A stretch of DNA of 64,000 bases, taken from assembly GCA_963662575.1 (NCBI GenBank), contig OY759723.1, positions 1,674,001-1,738,000 on the forward strand, read 5' to 3'. This document shows, in pieces, positions 1 through 9,048 of this stretch (positions are counted from its first letter, which is position 1; each line of letters opens with the position of its first letter). A program made the translations under genes and the position numbers. The notes beneath the pieces were generated by a model, which worked only from the letters and a program-made list of their open reading frames with translations, searched no databases and was not told where the DNA came from. Source of the stretch: Bin5 sp963662575. Lineage in GTDB: Bacteria; Chloroflexota; Anaerolineae; Caldilineales; Caldilineaceae.

Positions 1-29
1 TGCCGCTGTCGTCGATCTGCTCGATACCC

Positions 30-3000
30 GGTCTATCCCCGCGTGTGCGGGGGAACCTCGCGCCTGTCCTACTCGGACGTGCGCTGGTGTGGTCTATCCC
101 CGCGTGTGCGGGGGAACCACTATAACGAGACAGTCAGGCATATCCGCAACAGGTCTATCCCCGCGTGTGCGGGGGAACCCGCCGGTCGCATTCCGATTGA
201 CAAGCCGCCTCCGGTCTATCCCCGCGTGTGCGGGGGAACCCGGTCGCTGTCTGTGGCGCGGCTGGCCTCGAGGGGTCTATCCCCGCGTGTGCGGGGGAAC
301 CCAGCATACCGGGCGGCGTCCCAACATCGCCATCGGTCTATCCCCGCGTGTGCGGGGGAACCGTATCAGCAGTGGAGCGGTGCGAAAATAATGTAGGTCT
401 ATCCCCGCGTGTGCGGGGGAACCGGTTTTATCCGCGGTGGATGCGATCCATATCCGGGTCTATCCCCGCGTGTGCGGGGGAACCCCGCCTACGAGGAGGT
501 TACGAAATGACTACAAAGGTCTATCCCCGCGTGTGCGGGGGAACCATCAGCGCCGACCACGGTAAAATCCCGCCAAACGGTCTATCCCCGCGTGTGCGGG
601 GGAACCAAGAACAGGTGCCACTGCTGCGTCATCTGTCCGGGTCTATCCCCGCGTGTGCGGGGGAACCCGCACATTCCGCCGCCGACAACTGAAACCTGAC
701 GGTCTATCCCCGCGTGTGCGGGGGAACCTGCTCGAGATCCCGCCGGACTACCGGCCAACTGGGTCTATCCCCGCGTGTGCGGGGGAACCACAAATATAGT
801 CATCCGCCTTCCCGGTCCCCGGGGTCTATCCCCGCGTGTGCGGGGGAACCTCTTTGATGTTGAACTGGTACATGGTGAACGCCGGTCTATCCCCGCGTGT
901 GCGGGGGAACCCCTGGCAGGCTTCGAGCGTTCCGTACATGATAGGGTCTATCCCCGCGTGTGCGGGGGAACCTCTACAATTAAAATCTTACAACTTAACT
1001 ACAACGGTCTATCCCCGCGTGTGCGGGGGAACCTAGCACAGAAGGCTTGGCTAGTCAAGTATATAGGGTCTATCCCCGCGTGTGCGGGGGAACCGCACCT
1101 GTTCTTCAGCACCGATCACAATACCTAGGTCTATCCCCGCGTGTGCGGGGGAACCGCGTGCGCTTCAGCTACCCTTCTTTTTATGACAGGTCTATCCCCG
1201 CGTGTGCGGGGGAACCGGTTCATGCACTGTATGGATGCCGCCCGTCAAAGGTCTATCCCCGCGTGTGCGGGGGAACCCATTTCGGCGACGGGATCAGCAT
1301 GCGCTACGACGGTCTATCCCCGCGTGTGCGGGGGAACCAGGCCCAGCAGCCGCGCTTCGCGCTCCATCAGCGGTCTATCCCCGCGTGTGCGGGGGAACCG
1401 CCGTCATGCCCGGCTGCCAGACGGGGATCGGAGGTCTATCCCCGCGTGTGCGGGGGAACCCGCTATCGGTCGAGCTCAGGTCCAGTAAGCTCAGGTCTAT
1501 CCCCGCGTGTGCGGGGGAACCCGGCAGAATAAGGGAACAAGGTCATTCCCCCGCGGTCTATCCCCGCGTGTGCGGGGGAACCAAACCAGTGCGGGTTTCA
1601 GATTTGTTTCCATGGGGTCTATCCCCGCGTGTGCGGGGGAACCCACACAGCGTAGGCGAGTACGTGCGGGGGAAAAGGTCTATCCCCGCGTGTGCGGGGG
1701 AACCCGTGACCCCCAGCGCCGCGATCCGCGCTGTCGAGGTCTATCCCCGCGTGTGCGGGGGAACCCTTCTCACCGCTCAATATCTCGGCGGTCGTGACGG
1801 TCTATCCCCGCGTGTGCGGGGGAACCCCTGGATCATCGTGCGGCGGTAAAGATTGTTCGGTCTATCCCCGCGTGTGCGGGGGAACCTCCCCGAATCCTCC
1901 CAACGCGTAATCCCCATATGGTCTATCCCCGCGTGTGCGGGGGAACCCCCGGACCGCCCATCACGAAACCTTCTACCCGAGGTCTATCCCCGCGTGTGCG
2001 GGGGAACCACCTGGGCCTGGAGGTTGTGTTCGCCTGCGACAGGTCTATCCCCGCGTGTGCGGGGGAACCTGTAGCAGGCCCTGCTGCACCCGCCACGTGT
2101 GAGGTCTATCCCCGCGTGTGCGGGGGAACCCAAGGAGGACAAAGAGAGGATGTCCGTGCACCAGGTCTATCCCCGCGTGTGCGGGGGAACCGACACCGTG
2201 TACGGCCGCCCTCGAAGGCTTCATGGTCTATCCCCGCGTGTGCGGGGGAACCGACCATGCAGGTACTCCGGAGCCTTGTCTGCAGGGTCTATCCCCGCGT
2301 GTGCGGGGGAACCACCGGACCGATCTTCTCCGCCCGGAAAGTAGCGGGTCTATCCCCGCGTGTGCGGGGGAACCTATCCGCATACCCGAGCGATTCTCCC
2401 TGAGAATGGTCTATCCCCGCGTGTGCGGGGGAACCCGAACAGAACCTCCTGCAGCCGCAATTCGAAAAGGTCTATCCCCGCGTGTGCGGGGGAACCTTGA
2501 CAAATACACCAAAAGGGAGTATAATTATAGGTCTATCCCCGCGTGTGCGGGGGAACCCCATTTCTTGAGAAGAAATCGCACTGCATTCGAGGTCTATCCC
2601 CGCGTGTGCGGGGGAACCCCGCACTTGCATCCAGTCTCTGGTGCAGGTATGGGGTCTATCCCCGCGTGTGCGGGGGAACCCGCTGTTCAACGACGTCAAA
2701 CACCGTACCGACAGGTCTATCCCCGCGTGTGCGGGGGAACCCTGATCAACGCCGTCAAGACCTCCACCGTGGCAGGTCTATCCCCGCGTGTGCGGGGGAA
2801 CCGCCTCATAGGAGGCAAGCCCGCCGAGTACGGGAGGTCTATCCCCGCGTGTGCGGGGGAACCTGGAATCCTCCACTAAGCGCAACGCCGAGGCGAGGTC
2901 TATCCCCGCGTGTGCGGGGGAACCCTTCCCTGATGCGCATGTTGAGGAACCAGGCTGGGTCTATCCCCGCGTGTGCGGGGGAACCGGAGCGGACGGCCGC

Positions 3001-3839
3001 GCATAACAGCATATCCGAGGTCTATCCCCGCGTGTGCGGGGGAACCATCGCCGTCGTGCGGATGTGGGACCTCAGCTCGGGTCTATCCCCGCGTGTGCGG
3101 GGGAACCCTTATGCCGGCTCACTACTATTGTTTTCATTCGGGTCTATCCCCGCGTGTGCGGGGGAACCTTCCCTATCCATTTATTTACTCCAGAGAAAAC
3201 GGGTCTATCCCCGCGTGTGCGGGGGAACCCACAGGCGTGAATGCGGCGCGGCCAGTCAACAAGGTCTATCCCCGCGTGTGCGGGGGAACCATCCGTAAAG
3301 CTGCTGTCCATCCCCTGCAGATAGGTCTATCCCCGCGTGTGCGGGGGAACCATCCGCGCACTGCCGGCTCAGAACTGATCATCAGGTCTATCCCCGCGTG
3401 TGCGGGGGAACCTCGATATAAACCTTACCCAGCGCGTCCCGCTCCGGTCTATCCCCGCGTGTGCGGGGGAACCGTCCACGTCTCGGAGAAGAACGCCTTT
3501 ATGGTAGGTCTATCCCCGCGTGTGCGGGGGAACCTCACCACTGGTAGAGTCAATGGCCCTGAGTAGCGGTCTATCCCCGCGTGTGCGGGGGAACCCGCCG
3601 CCGACAACTGAAAACTGACTTTCTGGCGGGTCTATCCCCGCGTGTGCGGGGGAACCTGGGACACGCGGTTGGATTTCTTACCTTCTGCAGGTCTATCCCC
3701 GCGTGTGCGGGGGAACCGTGGGCGGGAGATGACGCGCATAATGTCGGTCGGGTCTATCCCCGCGTGTGCGGGGGAACCAACCTCAAGGCGGCCGTCGAAC
3801 TGGCGAAAGCGGGTCTATCCCCGCGTGTGCGGGGGAACC
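30..3839 (-). CRISPR. Main type I-E CRISPR array, 63 repeats, open at left edge
   Basis: The array has 63 copies of a 28-nt repeat with a 61-nt period and mostly 33-nt spacers. One spacer is 32 nt (1827-1858) and one is 34 nt (2619-2652). All repeats look identical. On the minus strand the repeat begins GGTTCCCCC and ends GGGGATAGACC, with a CCCCGC/GCGGGG stem around ACAC. This is the usual I-E crRNA orientation, so transcription should run leftwards from the cas2 side. Bases 1-29 look like part of another spacer, so the array continues outside the window. Identical repeats up to the edge mean the old trailer end is not seen. Short plus-strand reading frames across the array are repeat artefacts. 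Confidence 0.98.
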
Positions 3840-3886
3840 CCTAAGCGATCTTTACTTGTTCTTACCTTCGCTAAAGGGGTAACGCC
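3840..3886 (-). promoter_or_regulatory. Short CRISPR leader between cas2 and the main array
   Basis: Only 47 nt separate the cas2 stop from the leader-proximal repeat, so any array promoter must lie here or inside the 3' end of cas2. A weak candidate on the minus strand is TGACGG-N16-TACAAT, whose -10 lies in the last cas2 codons. New spacers should enter at this end. No IHF-type site was recognised. Confidence 0.45.
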
Positions 3887-4174
3887 CTAATTGTACTTCA
3901 CCAAGTAGATCCCGTCAGCATCGACTATCTCCTTGGGCGCCTCTCCCAACACCTGGATCCGCTGACCTCCCACCGCTGACGGCTCCTTCCAAGTCATCAC
4001 TATCGATCCCTGCTGCATCTCGTCATACCATCCGGCCAGTACATCCCAGACCCTCCCTCGTATACCTTTTGTCATATTGGGCGACGTGTATACGCCCGGC
4101 GCTATCTCCAGCATCGCCGAGGCCAGAAAACCTCGATAGCGCGCTGCTACATTTGTCGTAACCACGACTGTCAT
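3887..4174 (-). CDS. cas2: CRISPR-associated Cas2, type I-E
   Basis: This 95-aa protein matches the I-E Cas2 family in length and sequence: MTVVVTTNVAARYRGFL at the N-terminus, PGVYTSPNMTKGIRGRVW in the middle, and GIYLVKYN at the end. I-E Cas2 is a dimer that bridges two Cas1 dimers in the spacer integration complex; its nuclease activity is not needed for that role. AGGAGG lies 6 nt before the ATG. The start is 10 nt after the cas1 stop, so the two are co-transcribed, and the gene runs into the leader of the main array. Confidence 0.95.
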   Translation of the reverse strand: MTVVVTTNVAARYRGFLASAMLEIAPGVYTSPNMTKGIRGRVWDVLAGWYDEMQQGSIVMTWKEPSAVGGQRIQVLGEAPKEIVDADGIYLVKYN

Positions 4175-4184
4175 CTATTGCCTC

Positions 4185-5105
4185 CTAGTTCTGGTCTCGT
4201 GTGCCGCCTGACGATCCTTCGACGGGATCGATGCCCACAAACAGCTTCTTGATGCGGTCGATCATCTTCGAAACTACCCGTTGACTTCGAAGCATTTCTC
4301 CCGTAGTCTTGCGGGTCTGCCTCTCGATGTCCAGTTTCGGATTCGCCATCACCGCCTTCGCAGATTGGAACGCGGCGGGTAGCAAAACCGTGTCGCGAAA
4401 CAGGTCGGCAATGTCCAGCGCAAAGGCGTCCCCGCTATGTTCGTGAATGAAGCCCAACTGCGGAATCGCGCCCACGGCCGTCACTGCAATCACTGCTGCT
4501 GAGGTTACGGCAACCGAGGCGTGGTTGATCGCCTGATTCGGAATGTCCGCGGCTAAGGGTTTTTTGCGGTCATAGCGGCGTCCCCGCCATTGGATGCCGT
4601 ACCGCTGGGCCAGGTTCTTGTACGTCTGCCTCATGCGCGCACCCTCAATCCCGCGCAAAATGTCTATTTCCGTATGCGGAACCAGTTCGCCCAGGCGCAT
4701 CGCGTACATCCTGCGAGCGATTGTGATGCGGCTGCCGCCGGGGTCGCCCCAGGCCCGCATCTGCCGACGCGCTATCTCAGAACTGTCCGGCATCAGCGGC
4801 GGCGCAGTGTAGCACCGGACGCCATCCTCTCCCACCGCAATCAGCGCAGTGCCATGACGCGCCATCAGACGCAGGGCGTCATGGCTCACTGTCGAGCCCG
4901 GCCCAAGCAGAATCATCGAAAGCGATTGAAACGGAATCCCATACTGTCCGCTTTCCAGTGGGCTCTTCGAATCTGCTGGACTGTCCCGTTCGAAACGAAG
5001 CGTCCCATCACGCACTGTCAGCGCTCCCCGCGACAACCACAGCAGGCCATGACGGTCAGCGTGAGGAATACGTGCGGTTTCGAGTCCTAGTCTTCCAGGA
5101 AGCAT
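4185..5105 (-). CDS. cas1: CRISPR integrase Cas1, type I-E
   Basis: This 306-aa protein starts MLPGRLGLETARIPHADRHG, characteristic of I-E Cas1. The expected metal ligands are visible: Glu in RGIEGARMR, and His and Asp in GFIHEHSGDAFALD. It inserts pre-spacers at the leader-repeat junction with Cas2. A purine-rich GAGGGGGAAAGA precedes the ATG. The gene is separated from cas6e by a 3-repeat mini-array, so cas1-cas2 may be read either through that array or from a local promoter. Confidence 0.97.
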   Translation of the reverse strand: MLPGRLGLETARIPHADRHGLLWLSRGALTVRDGTLRFERDSPADSKSPLESGQYGIPFQSLSMILLGPGSTVSHDALRLMARHGTALIAVGEDGVRCYTAPPLMPDSSEIARRQMRAWGDPGGSRITIARRMYAMRLGELVPHTEIDILRGIEGARMRQTYKNLAQRYGIQWRGRRYDRKKPLAADIPNQAINHASVAVTSAAVIAVTAVGAIPQLGFIHEHSGDAFALDIADLFRDTVLLPAAFQSAKAVMANPKLDIERQTRKTTGEMLRSQRVVSKMIDRIKKLFVGIDPVEGSSGGTRDQN

Positions 5106-5133
5106 TCTTTCCCCCTCTGTGACTTAGTAAACA

Positions 5134-5282
5134 GTTCTATCCCCGCGTGTGCGGGGAACCTTGCCATCGCCAAAGCCCTGCACGTGATGACCGGGTCTAT
5201 CCCCGCGTGTGTGGGGGAAGCGCGGATTGCTACTGTGATCCGGCGGCGATGGAGGGTCTATCCCCGCGTGTGCGGGGGAACC
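5134..5282 (-). CRISPR. Three-repeat mini-array between cas6e and cas1
   Basis: Three repeats at 5255-5282, 5194-5221 and 5134-5160 flank two 33-nt spacers (5222-5254 and 5161-5193). They share the main array's orientation. The repeat nearest cas6e is canonical. The middle one differs at two positions, one of which breaks a stem pair (G10 to A in crRNA sense). The last has lost one C and has an altered 3' handle. Decay towards cas1 fits a leader at 5283-5340 and an old, inactive trailer. Both guides could still be processed. Confidence 0.93.
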
Positions 5283-5340
5283 CTGATCCAACGAATATTC
5301 GACTGTTAAAGTACGCTTCCTAGCCGAACAATCACATCTG

Positions 5341-6111
5341 TCAGGCCGACTTCCCCAAAGGACGCAACAGCAGCATGCCGTACCCGTAAGAACGGTGCCG
5401 CCCTACTCCACGTCCCAATAACCTTGTGAAGACATCGCTATCGGTAACCGTCATCGTTCCACGCAATAGAGCGGTTGGTCCCTCGAAGGGCCTTCGTCTC
5501 AGCGCACGTATCGAACGGGTCCGCTGAAAGGACGCCAAGCTCGCCGAATCCAACTCTACCCCGCCATGTCGCTGCAACTGCTCCGACAGCCAATCAGCAT
5601 AGACCTCCTCCCTGCTGCGCGGCATCGCTCCGGGCGGATAACGCATCGCTTCTCGCTGGAAGGCATCCATCTCAGCGCCCGGGTTCCCAGTTCCTCGCGC
5701 CCGGCGTACTGTGGGGCGGGTGAGCAGCTCAAACCCCAGCTGTGTACCCGCCTTCCACGTCGTCGGCATCGGCTTGCCGTCCAGGCTGGAGTTGGGCAGC
5801 ACACGGGCCTGGAGAGGATCAGCAAACTGGGCGGCCGCTACTCGCAATGCGCCGACGTCGGCGCGGCCATACCCGTAGAACACGCCACGCCGGTTGCCCT
5901 TGCCCCTGGGGAGGATCAGTCGGAAGGGCTGCGGCGCCAACTCTCCGAATACGCCAGCCAGAAAACAGTGCATGGCGTAACCCGCATCGAACGCCTGCCG
6001 GCCCATCAACTGTCTCGAACCCGCCCAACGTTGGAAAGAACGCAGGTCTACGCTGCCGCGGATCATCTGTAGCGCTTGCGTCGCCACCACGTTGTTGTCC
6101 TGAGTAGTCAT
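5341..6111 (-). CDS. cas6e: Cas6e (CasE) pre-crRNA endoribonuclease
   Basis: The 256-aa protein cleaves the repeat hairpin and stays on the crRNA 3' end as a Cascade subunit. The usual family pattern is present: RSFQRWAGSRQL, GYAMHCFLAGVFG with the likely catalytic His48, PFRLI, and a C-terminal glycine-rich GVGRHRSYGYGMLLLRPL. The ATG at 6111 overlaps the cas5e stop as ATGA and has GGAGGAGG upstream. A longer frame to 6189 exists but lies inside cas5e. Confidence 0.95.
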   Translation of the reverse strand: MTTQDNNVVATQALQMIRGSVDLRSFQRWAGSRQLMGRQAFDAGYAMHCFLAGVFGELAPQPFRLILPRGKGNRRGVFYGYGRADVGALRVAAAQFADPLQARVLPNSSLDGKPMPTTWKAGTQLGFELLTRPTVRRARGTGNPGAEMDAFQREAMRYPPGAMPRSREEVYADWLSEQLQRHGGVELDSASLASFQRTRSIRALRRRPFEGPTALLRGTMTVTDSDVFTRLLGRGVGRHRSYGYGMLLLRPLGKSA

Positions 6112-6875
6112 GCTGGTTGTTCCTCCTCCGCTTGTGCGTTGCCACTGTCGACCGCAGGGAACCGGGCCGTGGAGATGACCGACTCGCACACCCTGCGACC
6201 GCCGCCGTGTAGGCCGGATACCCAGTTGCGTTCGTCAGTTAACATATAAGTGCGGCTGGGGCAGACGCTCTCTGCGCCCTCGCCCACGGGCCACAACACG
6301 CGAATGCTCTCTGCCTGTTCACCCCATCTGCCCAAAGGCGCGGCCAACAAGGCTGCCAAGACAGTCTCTCCCTCCTGAAAACCCTCGAACATTGGCACTG
6401 AAGGAAGACAGGGCTTGCGGCCGATGAACAGAGGACGGAACGGTCGCTCCAGCGCCTCCGCCAGATCATCCAGACCAGGTCTGGCAGCGGCCTGCTCCAT
6501 CCTCAGCGCGACGGTGACGCGCATATCGGCGAAGTAGTCACGGTAGCGCAGCCAGTTGGAATAACTGCCACCTTCTCGTCCTTCCGCCGCGCCGCGCGTC
6601 GTCCATCCACTGTCCCTTTTGGAGATGGCCGCCGTCTGAAAGTCGGTCAGACCCACCCCACCAGCAGGTTCGCGTTCAATGCGGGCTGCGAAAATCAGCC
6701 GCTCCTGTAGCCTCTGATGTCGTTCAGCCTCAGTTCGGCGCCAGCCCAACGCATTGGCCAGCAGGCCGGTCAGCATCGAGGCAGCGGGAAACGATCGGAC
6801 GACTCCGTAGTTGTCGACCGTTTCCCCGCCAAAGGCCATCAACGGCGCTTCCAACGCGAGAATCAGATGGTGCAT
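6108..6875 (-). CDS. cas5e: Cas5e (CasD) Cascade subunit
   Basis: The 255-aa RAMP protein caps the crRNA 5' handle. It begins MHHLILALEAPLMAFGGETVD and continues into YGVVRSFPAASMLTGLLANALG, typical of Cas5e. A D(F)QTAAIS segment and a C-terminal SRTYMLTDERNWV follow. The start at 6875 comes one base after the cas7e stop and has GGGAGG upstream. The frame is open upstream to 6950, but that part lies within cas7e and lacks a ribosome site. No HNH insertion is seen, unlike the described Cas5-HNH I-E variants. Confidence 0.94.
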   Translation of the reverse strand: MHHLILALEAPLMAFGGETVDNYGVVRSFPAASMLTGLLANALGWRRTEAERHQRLQERLIFAARIEREPAGGVGLTDFQTAAISKRDSGWTTRGAAEGREGGSYSNWLRYRDYFADMRVTVALRMEQAAARPGLDDLAEALERPFRPLFIGRKPCLPSVPMFEGFQEGETVLAALLAAPLGRWGEQAESIRVLWPVGEGAESVCPSRTYMLTDERNWVSGLHGGGRRVCESVISTARFPAVDSGNAQAEEEQPA

Positions 6876-6876
6876 G

Positions 6877-8046
6877 TCAGACCGCCTCCCCCGATTGGAC
6901 CGCGCCTGCCGCCCACAAGGCCAGCTCGTCCAGGCACAGGCGGGCCGCATTTGGAAAATCGCAGTCAGCGACCGACATCACCCGCCGCGCTTCGCGTACG
7001 CCATAGGCGTTGTCGAGCTGTGCCAGGTATGCAGCCAGGCCCGTGGTCGCATCTGCTGTCTGTGCGGTGATCGGGTCGCGGAAAGCGTTGGCCAGGCTGC
7101 GCGGCTGTCGCGCGCCCATCTCAATCAGCATCAAGTCGGCATAAGAATAGGGCGCAGTGGAGCCGAGCTTGGCGCCGGGCGAAACCGTGGCGATGAGATG
7201 GATCAGATGCTCGACCACCTGTGACCCTAAAGACCGATCTGCGCTCTGCCACGCTTCAGCCTCACACCCCTGCAAATTCGAAATCAGGCCAGGAACGTCG
7301 ACCACTACATAACCGTAGAAAAGGCCCGCCGTCAGCTCAGTGTCGCCAATATGCGCCGCCCCGGCATCTTCATCCTCCCGCTGCAGGTCGTCAACGACCG
7401 AGAAATAGTCGCTTTCGCTCTCCTCCCGGTGGACCGTGAAAGCATGGGCCACATGGACGGCCGCGTCGATATTCGCAGCTGGGTCCGACGTCACCATGCG
7501 GCCGAAAAGCGCGCTTTCCAGCCCGCCGGGGAGAGCCGTCTCCTCACGGAACGCCTTGAAGTTGCCCCGTTCCGCTTTTCCAAACAGATCCTTCGCGCTC
7601 TGTCCGGCGGCCTTTGCATCGTGCGCATGCGCACGGCAGATGGCCTCAGCCTTATCGCGCAGATACGTCACCTCGGGCAGGCCCAGCAGGAGGGGCTGAC
7701 GACCCGATTCGCTCGTGCCGCTGCTGCCGTACACCCCCACGTTGAAGGCCGCCTCAACCGCCGACAACACCTCGTCGTCGATCCCGCCACCCTCCCGCAG
7801 CGGCAGAATCACCTCGCGGTCGATCACATTGCGGGAGCGTATCGCCTTCGCCGCATTGGGAACGTTGTGAATTCCGTAATCGTCGTCGGCCATACGCCAG
7901 TGCCTCTTCAGACATTGCGAAGAAATGCGCGTGCGCACCGCGCCACCGAAAGGCATACGCTTAGCCAGGCCGCTGTCGTCCCGGTTCAGCAGTGCGGCCG
8001 GGTAGGAGTGGAGACTGTGAATCTGCAGAAAACGTGAAACAGACAT
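6877..8046 (-). CDS. cas7e: Cas7e (CasC) Cascade backbone subunit
   Basis: The 389-aa protein would form the six-copy backbone along the crRNA. MSVSRFLQIHSLHSYPAALLNRDDSGLAKR, then RTRISSQCLKRHWR and NIDAAVHVAHAFTVH, are hallmarks of the I-E Cas7 family. AAAGGAG lies upstream of the ATG at 8046. The gap of 43 nt to the cse2 stop and the 1-nt gap to cas5e place it inside one operon. The extra upstream frame to 8139 overlaps cse2 and is unlikely to be used. Confidence 0.95.
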   Translation of the reverse strand: MSVSRFLQIHSLHSYPAALLNRDDSGLAKRMPFGGAVRTRISSQCLKRHWRMADDDYGIHNVPNAAKAIRSRNVIDREVILPLREGGGIDDEVLSAVEAAFNVGVYGSSGTSESGRQPLLLGLPEVTYLRDKAEAICRAHAHDAKAAGQSAKDLFGKAERGNFKAFREETALPGGLESALFGRMVTSDPAANIDAAVHVAHAFTVHREESESDYFSVVDDLQREDEDAGAAHIGDTELTAGLFYGYVVVDVPGLISNLQGCEAEAWQSADRSLGSQVVEHLIHLIATVSPGAKLGSTAPYSYADLMLIEMGARQPRSLANAFRDPITAQTADATTGLAAYLAQLDNAYGVREARRVMSVADCDFPNAARLCLDELALWAAGAVQSGEAV

Positions 8047-8089
8047 GTTGATTGCTCCTTTCACTGGTGCTTGTATGTTCAGAATGAGC

Positions 8090-9046
8090 TCACTCTGATG
8101 GTGTGTTCTGTCGTTCCGTTCGGTAATACTCGCGGGCAATCTCGACTCGTGTTTGATCGGCCCAGCCTTCGTCGTACCCGTCGTAAAGGATCAACTTGGC
8201 CATCTCGAACCAATTGAAAGCGCACCCTTCGGCTGACAGCATACGGAACAGCCTCGCCAGCAGGCGGTGCAGCGTCGGCCCTCTGGCTGCGAGTAGAGTC
8301 GATAAACGTTGCTCACTGTAAAAGGGAATTCTTTTCCCTCCACCTTGGTACAGCGCACGGCCAACCGAAATTCGCGGGTTGTGCCCCAGTTCCGCACCAT
8401 GAGACATATGCGCCATGCCATGTATGATTAACCCCCATCTGCTGATATCGGGATTTTCCGGCATTCCCGCTCTGACTATGAGTCTCCAGAAGGCAGCAGA
8501 ATCTGGGTTGTCAGGATCCATCCGGCGCAGTTTCGATCTGTCGCCTCGTTCAAATTCCTTGTCTTCAATCGTTTCCGCTAGGCCCTGTATAATGGCACGG
8601 AAATTTTTCGGTATCTGGCCGCTGCTCAAGAATCTCTTTGCAGGGGGCAGAGATATACTATCATTTCGGAATGCACTACCTTGCTTTAGAACGCTCTCTA
8701 TTTCGTCCCAATCTCTAGGACGCCACTCGTAAGCAGGCACGTGCTGGCGAAATGCGTCAATCCATCCAACCTGATCGGCCGACAGAAGGCTCGCTTCGTC
8801 CCGCTTCAGTTCAGCTACGATTAATTGGTCTCCCCGAAACATTACCAAGTCCGGGAACCCTTTACCGCGAACAATAGCTGCACTCTCGCGATCTCGGAGA
8901 TGGAATGGTTGCCACCCATAGTGCTGCGCTGTGTCAATTACCTCCTGAGTAAAGTGCCGTTCCCAAGGCGATCGTTCGGTGGGAATGGACGAATCTACTT
9001 TGCGCCGGGATTCTGTGCCAGTGGCGGCAGGTTGTTGCTCTGACAT
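8090..9046 (-). CDS. cse2: VRR-NUC nuclease fused to Cse2/Cas11e small subunit
   Basis: At 318 aa this is far longer than the usual Cse2 of about 160-200 aa. Residues ~27-122 form a VRR-NUC-like PD-(D/E)XK domain: an N-terminal helix with E35, GKGFPD with D66, then VAELK giving E79 and K81, Q92 and W95, and YEWRPRDWDEI. All expected catalytic positions are kept. Residues ~135-318 resemble Cse2, including RGDRSKLRR, FWRLI, SVGRALYQ and LLARLFRML. In known I-E Cascade, two Cse2 copies lie along the R-loop. The single ATG at 9046, with GGAGGAATAACT upstream and 2 nt after the cas8e stop, shows the fusion is the natural product. The nuclease role is inferred. Confidence 0.9.
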   Translation of the reverse strand: MSEQQPAATGTESRRKVDSSIPTERSPWERHFTQEVIDTAQHYGWQPFHLRDRESAAIVRGKGFPDLVMFRGDQLIVAELKRDEASLLSADQVGWIDAFRQHVPAYEWRPRDWDEIESVLKQGSAFRNDSISLPPAKRFLSSGQIPKNFRAIIQGLAETIEDKEFERGDRSKLRRMDPDNPDSAAFWRLIVRAGMPENPDISRWGLIIHGMAHMSHGAELGHNPRISVGRALYQGGGKRIPFYSEQRLSTLLAARGPTLHRLLARLFRMLSAEGCAFNWFEMAKLILYDGYDEGWADQTRVEIAREYYRTERQNTPSE

Positions 9047-9048
9047 AG

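Noticed and set aside
43..3890. Many overlapping frames with SIPACAGEP/VYPRVCGGT repeats
   Set aside because: They are translations of the CRISPR repeats in three frames, with no gene signals.
5283..5340. Possible promoter for the cas6e-cas1 mini-array
   Set aside because: AT-rich patches are present, but no -10/-35 pair with acceptable spacing was found.
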